Both the position numbers and the translations under genes were made by a program. The notes below the pieces were generated by a model, which was given only the letters and a program-made list of their open reading frames with translations, made no database searches and had not been told where the DNA came from. Positions 7,424-15,046 of a DNA stretch of 64,000 nucleotides are shown here, piece after piece. The DNA comes from CBDFGE01 sp965247055 (GTDB taxonomy: Bacteria; Chloroflexota; Dehalococcoidia; Lucifugimonadales; JAGWBF01): positions 223,671-287,670 of the forward strand of contig CBDFGE010000002.1 in NCBI GenBank assembly GCA_965247055.1, in the 5' to 3' direction. The number at the start of each line of letters is the position of its first letter. Position 1 is the first letter of the stretch.

Positions 7424-8068
7424 ATGGCCGAGCTCGAAATGCTGGACCGGGCTTACCACACTATAATGCAGCGCCTCATCGAGACGGGGCAGGCGCCCCA
7501 CTACACCGAGCTTGCTTCCCGGCTGGGACTCTCCATGGATGAGGGGCGGCGGCTGCTCCACGACCTGGTAGAGACCCGGATAGCGGCGTGGCTCCACCCC
7601 GACACGGACTACATCGCCTCCTTTCCCCCTTTCAACAACCTGCCCACCCAGTACCGTATCAGCGTGGAGAGCCGCCAGAGGTGGTTTGCCCAGTGAGGGT
7701 TCGAGGCGCTGGCGGTCCGCTGGCTGTTCCCGGGTAAGACGGTGAGGATCGACGCTCCCTGTCTGGACTGCGGTGGGCCAATGGCCATCGCAATGAGGGA
7801 CGAGGAGGTGCTGCTGGTGGAGCCCGAAGGCATCGTCGGCTACAGCTACAGCGCCAGCGGGGGCGTCCCGGAGACCCTGCCATACCGGTGAGCGGGCATG
7901 AACCTCTTCCGGTCGGAGGAGCATGCCCGCAGCTGGAGCCTCTACGACCCTGCGTTCGAGGAGAACCTCAAGCCCCTCTCCGAGCGGCTGGAGCGGTTCA
8001 GCGCTCCCCTCTTCCGAAACCGGGGCCGGCCTGACTATATATCCTGGCTCGCCTCCCAGGAGGGGTAG
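7424..8068 (+). CDS. MerB-like (alkylmercury lyase family) selenoprotein with two in-frame TGA codons
   Basis: The frame runs from ATG 7424 (GGGGAGG upstream) to TAG 8066-8068, 214 codons, interrupted only by TGA at codons 91 (7694) and 156 (7889). Read through, it is a normal-length MerB-like protein: winged-helix N-terminus (HYTELASRLGLSMDEGRRLL), then FPPFNNLPTQYRI, U-GFEALAV-WLFPGKTVRIDAP, CLDCG, U-AGMNLFRSEEHARSW. In MerB, Cys96 and Cys159 cleave the C-Hg bond with Asp99. Here the two TGAs fall at those Cys positions 65 residues apart, and Glu94 sits where Asp99 would. A SECIS-like hairpin follows each TGA. TGA is an ordinary stop elsewhere in the window. Mercury as substrate is not proven. 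The sel genes are not in this window. Confidence 0.82.
7709..7723 (+). promoter_or_regulatory. SECIS-like hairpin after the first TGA
   Basis: CTGGCG and CGCTGG pair as 6 bp (four Watson-Crick, two G-U) around an apical GTC; opening the closing pair gives GGTCC. The loop starts 18 nt after the TGA at 7694-7696, inside the spacing bacterial SECIS elements use. The GGUC apex matches the SelB-recognised loop of formate dehydrogenase SECIS. Confidence 0.55.
7892..7930 (+). promoter_or_regulatory. SECIS hairpin after the second TGA
   Basis: It starts directly after the TGA at 7889-7891. The lower stem is GCGGGCATG with CATGCCCGC (9 bp, perfect). A three-base bulge AAC follows at 7901-7903. The upper stem is CTCTTCC with GGAGGAG (7 bp, one G-U), and the apical loop is GGTC at 7911-7914. 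This is the layout of bacterial SelB-binding SECIS elements. It lies within coding sequence that still fits the MerB-like family. Confidence 0.78.
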
Positions 8069-8230
8069 CCACAGGGCCCATCGCATCCCGGAGTTCCCTC
8101 ACGTCCTGCCCCCCTCGACGACGGTGTCATAATCTCAGAACTACCACACACGCTATTGACACCGGGCGGGATTCGTTAGAGGATGGTGGGGTGCATTTCA
8201 GCACGTCCCATCGTATGGAAGGAGGCCACC

Positions 8231-8413
8231 ATGGCTGACCTTACCCAGGGCGAGATAAGGGCGCTGGGCCACGCCGTCGGGCTGGAGTTAGAGGAGCCCG
8301 AGCTAACCGAGGTGATGTTCAGTCTCAACGCCCTGCTGGAGGCGTTGGACCGGATCAACCCGCCGGGGCTGGAGGACGTGGAGCCTCTACCCATCATACT
8401 GCCCCCTAGATAG
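8231..8413 (+). CDS. AtzG/GatC-like small subunit of an amidase
   Basis: 60 residues from ATG 8231, with AAGGAGG 8 bp before it. The helical pattern (GEIRALGHAVGLELEEPELT...LNALLEALDRI) and the C-terminal DVEPLPIILPPR tail fit the GatC/AtzG group, small chaperone-like subunits that wrap around an amidase-signature partner. The amidase gene starts 112 bp downstream. A TTGACA hexamer at 8156-8161 may be the -35 of a local promoter, but its -10 is weak. Confidence 0.6.
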   Translation: MADLTQGEIRALGHAVGLELEEPELTEVMFSLNALLEALDRINPPGLEDVEPLPIILPPR

Positions 8414-8524
8414 GGTCGCTGTCGGGGGGCGGCAACAGGGCCATTCGTCCCCTGTTTGCTCCCGCCGGTGAGCCTCACGAGCCTCCGGCAAGGCATACAC
8501 CACATCTGTTCTCAGAGCGAAATA

Positions 8525-9937
8525 ATGGACAAGGCGGACATACCGTACCTTACCGCGGCTGGGCTCGCACGGCTGATAGAGAAGAGAGAGGTCTCTCCGG
8601 TGGAGGCCACCGAGGCGTACCTGGAGCGCATAGACGACCTCGACTTCAAGTTCAAGTCTTTCTTGACCGTATGCCGTAAGCAAGCCCTCGACGCCGCGCG
8701 AGAGGCGGAGCAGGCCATCTCCCGGGGCAACTATCTGGGGCCGATGCACGGGATTCCAGTGGCGGTGAAGGACCAGTTCTGGACCAAGGGCATCCGCTCC
8801 ACCGGGGGGTCCCGGTTTCTGGCGGACTTCGTACCTAGCGAGGATGCCACGGTAGTCGCCAACCTGAAAAAAGCAGGGGCCATCCTGCTGGGCAAAACGA
8901 ACCTTACCGAGTTCGCCATCACCGCCTTCACCCATCGGTACAGCACGCCCCGCAACCCCTGGAACCTGGAGATGTATCCCGGCGGGTCCAGCAGCGGGTC
9001 GGGGGTCGCCACCGCCGCCTTCCTCTGCGCCACCTCCCTGGGGGAGGACACCGGGGGCTCCATACGGTTCCCCGCCACCTGGTGCGGCCTGGCAGGTCTC
9101 AGGCCCAGCTGGGGCAGGGTCAGCCGGTACGGCGTCATGCGGGGGGTCTGGTCCATGGACGCCGTCGGCCCCATATCGCGGACGGTGGAGGACGCCGCCA
9201 TTACCCTGGGGGCCATAGCGGGCCACGACCCCAAGGACCCCTATAGCTGGATCAGCCCCGTGCCCGACTACAGACAGTCCCTGGATGGCGACATAAAGGG
9301 CATGCGCATCGGGGTGATAGCCGAGCAGATCGGCAGCCCCCTGGTTGAGGCAGAGACCCGGGAGGCGGTGGTCAAGGCGATCTCGGTACTGGCCGAGTTG
9401 GGGGCGTCGGTGGAGGAGGTCTCCCTTCCGCTGACGAGCCATGCCGGCCTCATATCGTCGTTGCTCCTCACGACGGAGCCCGCGGCCAATCACCGCGAAT
9501 GGATAAGAGAGCGCCCCCACGACTACGGGCACGACAACCGCATAATGCTGTTGACCGGCAGCATCATGCCGGCCCAGGCTTACTACAGGGCGCAGAGGCT
9601 GAGGAGCCTGCTCATGCGGCAGGTGCACGAAGCCCTGGAGACTTACGACGTGCTGGTGACCCCTACCTGCGGGAAGCCCGCCCAGCCGATACAGGACGAC
9701 CCGGTGGTGACCAGCAAGGAGTCCGCGGCCCGGCTGCCGTACCTGCTCACCCGCGTATTCAACCTGGCCAGCGCGCCCGCCATCTCCGTGCCCTGCGGTC
9801 TCAGCGCCCAGGGCCTTCCCATTGGACTCCAGATAGGGGGGCGCCCCGGGGGTGACGGGACGGTGCTCAAGGTTGCTCATGCCTATGAGCAGGCCACCCC
9901 CTGGCACACCATCAGGCCGACCGAGGTGCGGGGCTAG
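8525..9937 (+). CDS. Amidase-signature family hydrolase
   Basis: 470 residues from ATG 8525. The Ser-cisSer-Lys triad is complete: Lys in IPVAVKDQ, cis-Ser in the PGGSSSGSG loop, nucleophile Ser in DTGGSIRFP. The length is normal for GatA/AtzF-type enzymes. Pairing with the upstream AtzG-like protein suggests a heteromeric amide or carboxybiuret-type hydrolase rather than tRNA amidotransferase, because no gatB is near. The next gene starts 3 bp after its stop. Confidence 0.85.
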   Translation: MDKADIPYLTAAGLARLIEKREVSPVEATEAYLERIDDLDFKFKSFLTVCRKQALDAAREAEQAISRGNYLGPMHGIPVAVKDQFWTKGIRSTGGSRFLADFVPSEDATVVANLKKAGAILLGKTNLTEFAITAFTHRYSTPRNPWNLEMYPGGSSSGSGVATAAFLCATSLGEDTGGSIRFPATWCGLAGLRPSWGRVSRYGVMRGVWSMDAVGPISRTVEDAAITLGAIAGHDPKDPYSWISPVPDYRQSLDGDIKGMRIGVIAEQIGSPLVEAETREAVVKAISVLAELGASVEEVSLPLTSHAGLISSLLLTTEPAANHREWIRERPHDYGHDNRIMLLTGSIMPAQAYYRAQRLRSLLMRQVHEALETYDVLVTPTCGKPAQPIQDDPVVTSKESAARLPYLLTRVFNLASAPAISVPCGLSAQGLPIGLQIGGRPGGDGTVLKVAHAYEQATPWHTIRPTEVRG

Positions 9938-9939
9938 GC

Positions 9940-11433
9940 ATGGCGGCAAGACACAGCGGGAACGCCCGCTACGACGTCATAGTAGTTGGGGCCGGGAATG
10001 CTGCGTTGACGGCGGCCCTATCGGCCGCCCAGAAGGGCGCCAAGGTCCTGGTCCTGGAGAAGGCCCCTCAGGCGGAGCGCGGCGGGAACAGCAGGTTCAG
10101 CGGCGGCATCTTCAGGTTTGCGTACGAGGGCATCGAGGAGCTGAAACCCCTCCGGAAGGACCTCCCGGCCAGGGATTGGGACTTGGTGGACGTGGGGGTC
10201 TACGACCGGGACCGGTACCTGGGGGACCTGATGCGGGTCACCCAGGACCAAGCCAACCGGGAGCTCGTGGACACCCTTATCCGGCAGTCCTACGATACCA
10301 TGGTTTGGATGACAGGAGTGGGGGTGGTCTGGGACTGGAGTGTGGTCTGGTCCACCAGGTCGGGAGAGCGGGTGCGCTTCAACCCCGGAGCCGTGATCCA
10401 GGCCAAGGAGAAGGGCGTGGGGCTGGTGAAGTACCTTTTCGACGCGGCCAAGGGGGCCGGCATCCAGATCGCCTACCAGGCCAAGATGACGGGTTTCCTT
10501 CAGGACGCCGTCGGCCGGGTTACAGGAGTCAGGGTGAGGACGCCGGGTGGTGCCGAGAATGTACCGGCGGGAGCGGTGGTGCTGGCGTCGGGGGGGTTCG
10601 AGGCCAACGCCGAGATGCGGGCGCGTTACCTGGGCCCCGGCTGGGACCAGGTGAAGGTGCGCGGCACCCGGTTCAACACGGGGGAGACGCTCCGCATGGC
10701 CCTGGACATCGGCGCCATGCCCGTTGGCCACTGGCAGGGGTGCCACGCGACTCCGGTAGACGCCAACGCAGCTCCGGTGGGTGACCTCGCCCTCACCGAT
10801 AGGACCAACCGCCTGTCCTACCCCTACTCAATAATGGTCAACAACCTGGGCAAGCGGTTCGCCGACGAGGGGGAGGATACCGGCGCCTATACCTACGTGA
10901 AGATGGGCCGGGCCATCCTGGCCCAGCCCAGGGCTATCGCGTACCAGATCTTCGACACCAAGACGGTCCACCTCCTGGAGGAGCGGTACAGCACCGGCAC
11001 CCCCATCGTGGGCGAGTCCCTACGGGAGATCGCCGGCAGGCTCGCCGTACCCGCCGACGCGCTGGAGCGGACGGTGGCGGAGTTCAACGTCGCGGTGCAA
11101 CCCGGCGAGTTCGACCCTGCGGTCAAGGACGGAAAGGGCACTCGTGGCCTGGAGCCTCCCAAGTCCAACTGGGCCCTCGCCATTGACTCGCCCCCATATA
11201 CGGTCTACCCGGCCACCTGCGGCATCACCTTCACCTTCGGCGGGATCAAGGTAGACACCCTGGCCAGGGTAAGGGATACGGAGGATGTGCCCATCCCCGG
11301 CCTCTATGCGACGGGCGAGATCACGGGAGACTTCTTCTACCATAACTATCCCGGAGGGACGGGCTTGATGCGAGGCGCCGTCTTCGGACGCATCGGGGGG
11401 GCCAATGCGGCAGCTGAGGCCCTGGCCGGATAG
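9940..11433 (+). CDS. FAD-dependent dehydrogenase, fumarate reductase/TcuA-like flavoprotein
   Basis: 497 residues. The N-terminal Rossmann motif is YDVIVVGAGNAALTAALSAA, followed by KGAKVLVLEKAP and GGNSRFSGG. The C-terminal flavin-binding segment reads PGLYATGEITGDFFYHNYPGGTGLMRGAVFG (written here in parts: PGLYATGEITGD and GGTGLMRGAVFG). This layout fits tricarballylate dehydrogenase TcuA, 3-ketosteroid dehydrogenase and fumarate reductase flavoproteins. It probably oxidises a carboxylate or enone intermediate. It is tightly coupled to the amidase gene (3-bp gap). Confidence 0.82.
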   Translation: MAARHSGNARYDVIVVGAGNAALTAALSAAQKGAKVLVLEKAPQAERGGNSRFSGGIFRFAYEGIEELKPLRKDLPARDWDLVDVGVYDRDRYLGDLMRVTQDQANRELVDTLIRQSYDTMVWMTGVGVVWDWSVVWSTRSGERVRFNPGAVIQAKEKGVGLVKYLFDAAKGAGIQIAYQAKMTGFLQDAVGRVTGVRVRTPGGAENVPAGAVVLASGGFEANAEMRARYLGPGWDQVKVRGTRFNTGETLRMALDIGAMPVGHWQGCHATPVDANAAPVGDLALTDRTNRLSYPYSIMVNNLGKRFADEGEDTGAYTYVKMGRAILAQPRAIAYQIFDTKTVHLLEERYSTGTPIVGESLREIAGRLAVPADALERTVAEFNVAVQPGEFDPAVKDGKGTRGLEPPKSNWALAIDSPPYTVYPATCGITFTFGGIKVDTLARVRDTEDVPIPGLYATGEITGDFFYHNYPGGTGLMRGAVFGRIGGANAAAEALAG

Positions 11434-11502
11434 GGTGGGCGCCGGCGAGGAGTGGCCGTTGGCACTTGACGTTCGATCATTGGGCCAAGCCGGGGCCACG
11501 CC

Positions 11503-12858
11503 GTGAACGAGACCCGCCGCCTGGCGGAGTACGTGGCGGATACCGGCTACGAAGACCTCCCCACCTCGGTGGTCGAGGCCACCAGGGTCTACATCCTGGA
11601 CAACCTGGCCAGCGGTCTGGTGGGCTCCCTCACCCCCTGGGCGGCCATGGTGGAGGGGCTGGCCCGGGAAAGCGCCCCCGGGGGACCCTGCTCCATCTTC
11701 GCCCGCGGCTGGAACACCTCCCCCTCCTACGCCGCCCTGGTCAACGGGACGATGATCGGCAGCTTCGAGACCGACCACGCCTACGTTCAGGGCTCGTGCC
11801 ATCCCAGCGCCGCCGTCTTCCCCTCGGCGCTGGCCATCGCCGAACGGGACCACCTGGACGGCAAAGCGCTGCTGGTGTCCGTTGCCCTGGGCTACGAGGT
11901 CGTGTGCCGGGTGGGGGCGGCGGCCACGAGGGCCGTCGAGGACGTGGCGGGATTTCATGGGCCCGGGACGAACGCCCCCTTTGGCGGAGCGGCGGGGGCC
12001 GGGAAGGCGCTGCGGCTGGACTCGGCGGCGCTGGCCAACGCTCTCGGGATCGCCGGTTCCCACGCGGGGGGCCTGATGGAGTTCGCCGGGGAAGGTGCCA
12101 TGACCAAGCGGCTCCACGTGGGCCGGGGGGGCCAGATGGGGCTGGAGAGCGCCCTGCTGTCGGCCCTGGGATTCAGCGGCCCCTCCACGGTGCTGGAGGG
12201 CGACCGGGGGTTCCTCCGCGTGTACTCGCCTTCGCCCCGTCCCGAGCTGCTGCTGGAAGGTCTGGGGGAGCGTCACCTCCTGCTTGACATAACGGTCAAG
12301 GCCTACGCCTGCCATGCCTCCTTTCACGCCGTTATAGAGGGCATCCGCCGGTTCCGCCAGACCCATGACTACGACCTGGCCGGCCTGGAGTGGGTGAAGG
12401 TATCGGGAGGGGAGCGCATGGTACACCGCCATGACCAGCGGGAGCCGACCAGCGTCCTGGGCGCCCAATACAGCCTGCCCTTCTCTATTGCGGTGGCCCT
12501 CTGCCGCGACATAGCCGATCCCCTGGTCTACAGTGAGGAGGTGCTTTGGGACGCACATGTGCGGGCCCTGGCCGGGTCTGTAGAGCTGGCCGCCGATGGG
12601 GAACGCTTTGGGAAGCCGGGAGGTCCGGCAGCAGAGGTGTCGTTGACGGTGGCCGGTGCGACCCATACCTTCGCCGTGACTGACTGGAAGGGCGCGCCAG
12701 GGAACCCCTGCAGCTACGACGATATGGCGGGGAAGTTCCGCCGGTACGCCGCCCCGTGCCTGCCTCCGGACCGGATCGAGACGATCGTGGAGAAGGTGGC
12801 CCGGCTGGAGGATGTAGGGGACGTGGCGGAACTGGCATCTCTTCTGCGAGGGGGGTAG
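11503..12858 (+). CDS. MmgE/PrpD-family protein
   Basis: 451 residues. The start is GTG 11503; the longer frame in another phase is a shadow. The all-helical N-terminal fold holds LDNLASGLVGS and the typical AxxLGYEVxCRVG-like segment (VALGYEVVCRVG). The FHGPGTNAPFGGAAGAGKAL stretch and IKAYACH-like motif (TVKAYACHASFHA) are family hallmarks. Relatives include 2-methylcitrate dehydratase PrpD and cis-aconitate decarboxylase. It ends the 5.4-12.9 kb catabolic run, whose substrate is not evident. Confidence 0.82.
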   Translation: MNETRRLAEYVADTGYEDLPTSVVEATRVYILDNLASGLVGSLTPWAAMVEGLARESAPGGPCSIFARGWNTSPSYAALVNGTMIGSFETDHAYVQGSCHPSAAVFPSALAIAERDHLDGKALLVSVALGYEVVCRVGAAATRAVEDVAGFHGPGTNAPFGGAAGAGKALRLDSAALANALGIAGSHAGGLMEFAGEGAMTKRLHVGRGGQMGLESALLSALGFSGPSTVLEGDRGFLRVYSPSPRPELLLEGLGERHLLLDITVKAYACHASFHAVIEGIRRFRQTHDYDLAGLEWVKVSGGERMVHRHDQREPTSVLGAQYSLPFSIAVALCRDIADPLVYSEEVLWDAHVRALAGSVELAADGERFGKPGGPAAEVSLTVAGATHTFAVTDWKGAPGNPCSYDDMAGKFRRYAAPCLPPDRIETIVEKVARLEDVGDVAELASLLRGG

Positions 12859-12941
12859 GTCGCGTGGGCACACCGCCACCACAGCATTGTTCCGGCCAGC
12901 GTCGGGCGGCTGCGGCCGCCGCGGCCCGAAGGTGAGCTAGC

Positions 12942-13793
12942 TTGACCTCGCGTGTCGGCGTTATCGGCTATCCGATCCGCCACTCCATCTCCCCAGTCTT
13001 CCAGCAGGCGGCGCTGGATCACTGCTCCCTGGACGCCGTTTTCACGGCGTGGGAGGTGGAGCCCGGCGAGTTGACTGCGTTCATGGCGGGAGTCCGGTCC
13101 CCCGACATGTGGGGCATCAACGTGACCGTTCCTCATAAAGAGGCGGTGATGCGCCACCTGGACCGGATCGATGGCTGGGCGGAGATGGCGGATGCGGTCA
13201 ATGTGGTCGTCAACGAAGGAGGCAGGCTTTCGGGTTACAACACCGACGGTGTGGGATTTCTCAGGGCCCTGGAGGAGCACGGCCGCTTCTCTCCCGAGGG
13301 CCGCCGGGTGCTCATTTTGGGAGCGGGCGGCTCCGCGAAGGCGGTGGCCCTGGCCCTGGCCGGGCGGGGCGTGGCGGCCATGACTATAGCCAATCGTAGC
13401 CTGGACCGGGCCCTGGCACTGGCGCGGCTTCTGGAAGGGCACTGTCCCAGTGTCGGGGCGGTGCCTCTACTCGACCCCGGAGAGGCCGCGGTCGAGGCGG
13501 CGATGGGGAGCGACCTGCTGGTCAACTGCACTACTCTGGGAATGAGGCATGGGCCGGGAGAAGGACGCAGTCCCCTCCCGGCGGGGTGCATCCCACCCCA
13601 CACCCTGGTTTACGACCTGGTGTATAATCCTCCTGAGACGCCGCTGATTCGAGAGGCGGCCACCGCCGGTGCGCTTGCGCTGGGAGGCCTCCCGATGCTG
13701 GTGTACCAGGGGGCCGCCGCCTTCCAGCTATGGACCGGGAGGGAGGCGCCGGTAGAGGTGATGATGCGGGCGGCGAAGGCTGCCCTGGATTGA
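12942..13793 (+). CDS. aroE: Shikimate dehydrogenase
   Basis: 283 residues from TTG 12942 (GGTGAG upstream). It reduces 3-dehydroshikimate to shikimate with NADPH. The substrate-binding segment GYPIRHSISP, the catalytic Lys in NVTVPHKEAV, the Asp in GYNTDGVGF and the nucleotide loop LGAGGSAKAVA are all present. C-terminal residues LPMLVYQGAAAFQLWTG match the family. First of three consecutive shikimate-pathway genes. Confidence 0.95.
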   Translation: MTSRVGVIGYPIRHSISPVFQQAALDHCSLDAVFTAWEVEPGELTAFMAGVRSPDMWGINVTVPHKEAVMRHLDRIDGWAEMADAVNVVVNEGGRLSGYNTDGVGFLRALEEHGRFSPEGRRVLILGAGGSAKAVALALAGRGVAAMTIANRSLDRALALARLLEGHCPSVGAVPLLDPGEAAVEAAMGSDLLVNCTTLGMRHGPGEGRSPLPAGCIPPHTLVYDLVYNPPETPLIREAATAGALALGGLPMLVYQGAAAFQLWTGREAPVEVMMRAAKAALD

Positions 13794-13850
13794 GGGGACA
13801 CTCGTCCGGCACTACCGGGGCAAGCAGTCTCCCGTTTTCACAGGAGTAGT

Positions 13851-15029
13851 ATGGTACGGTTCCTGACCGCGGGAGAGTCCCATGGGCAGGGGTTGGTCAT
13901 CATCGTGGAGGGCATCCCCGCGGGGCTCCCCCTGTCCGAGGACTACATCGGGGCTCAGCTTGCCAGGCGCCAGCGGGGCTACGGGCGCGGCGGCAGGATG
14001 CTCATCGAGAGGGACCGGGCCCAGATCGTAACCGGGGTGCGCCACGGACTTACCCTGGGAAGCCCCATAGGCATGACCATCGAGAACAAGGACTGGGCTA
14101 ACTGGCTGGAGCCCATGGCTGTGGGGCCTGTGGAGGCGGAGGTGGAGCGGATTACCCGGCTTCGCCCCGGCCACGCCGACCTGCCGGGGACGATGAAGTA
14201 CGGCTTCCACGACGTGCGCAACGTGCTGGAGCGCGCCAGTGCCCGGGAGACGGCCGCCAGGGTGGCGGCGGGAGCCGTGGCCATGAGACTGGTGGAGGAG
14301 TTCGGGATACGGCTCCACAGCCACGTGGTGGCCATCGGGGGCCACTGGGCGAGGGTTGAAGGCCCCATCGACTGGGACCGGGTGGAGGAGTCGCCCGTGC
14401 GCTGCGCCGACCCGGAGGCCTCACAACGCATGATCGCCGCCATAGACGATGCGAAGGAGGCAGGCGACACAGTGGGAGGTGTGGTGGAGGTGGTGGCCAC
14501 CGGAGTGCCCATGGGTCTCGGCTCCCACGTACACTGGGACCGTAAGATAGACGGACGAATGGCCCAAGCCCTCATGTCCATCAACGCGGTCAAGGCCGCC
14601 TCCATTGGAGCGGGATGGGAGTCCGTGGACCTACGGGGCTCCCAGGTCCACGACGTCATCGAGCCGGTGTCCGATCCCTCCCATCCCTGGCAGCGGCGCA
14701 CCAACCGCTCCGGCGGCACCGAGGGCGGGATGACCAACGGCATGCCCCTGGTGGCCCGCTTCGCCGTCAAGCCCATCTCCACGCTGGTCAATCCGCTGCC
14801 CTCCGTTGACCTGGATACCGGGGAGCTGGTGCAAGCCCATTACGAGCGGTCCGACGTCTGCCAGGTGCCCCCGGCCGGCGTCATAGGTGAGGCGGTGGTC
14901 GCCCTGGTGCTGTCCGACGCCTTCATGGAGAAGTTCGGCGGCGACCACGTGGAGGAGACCCGGCGGAACTGCAACGGCTACCTCAAGACCGTGGGGCCGA
15001 GGAAGCTCCTTTCGGGCCTCGAGCGCTGA
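13851..15029 (+). CDS. aroC: Chorismate synthase
   Basis: 392 residues. It converts 5-enolpyruvylshikimate-3-phosphate to chorismate using reduced FMN. Family signatures are visible: FLTAGESHGQGL at the N-terminus, RLRPGHADLPGTMKYGF and the catalytic-His region, ASARETAARVAAGA, and the Asn/Gly-rich NRSGGTEGGMTNG. ATG 13851 follows ACAGGAG. Its stop lies just before the aroK-aroB fusion. Confidence 0.96.
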   Translation: MVRFLTAGESHGQGLVIIVEGIPAGLPLSEDYIGAQLARRQRGYGRGGRMLIERDRAQIVTGVRHGLTLGSPIGMTIENKDWANWLEPMAVGPVEAEVERITRLRPGHADLPGTMKYGFHDVRNVLERASARETAARVAAGAVAMRLVEEFGIRLHSHVVAIGGHWARVEGPIDWDRVEESPVRCADPEASQRMIAAIDDAKEAGDTVGGVVEVVATGVPMGLGSHVHWDRKIDGRMAQALMSINAVKAASIGAGWESVDLRGSQVHDVIEPVSDPSHPWQRRTNRSGGTEGGMTNGMPLVARFAVKPISTLVNPLPSVDLDTGELVQAHYERSDVCQVPPAGVIGEAVVALVLSDAFMEKFGGDHVEETRRNCNGYLKTVGPRKLLSGLER

Positions 15030-15046
15030 GGGAAGGGAGTACAGGA

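Noticed and set aside
7424..7696. Separate 90-residue protein ending at the first TGA
   Set aside because: It would be only the N-terminal half of a MerB-like protein; the same frame carries on with family sequence through both TGAs to a TAG.
7424..8068. UGA recoded to Trp or Gly across the genome
   Set aside because: TGA ends aroC, aroE, padR and many other genes at expected lengths, and Trp is TGG throughout.
9852..10784. Large plus-strand frame overlapping the FAD dehydrogenase
   Set aside because: Gly/Arg/Pro-rich shadow of the real gene in another frame.
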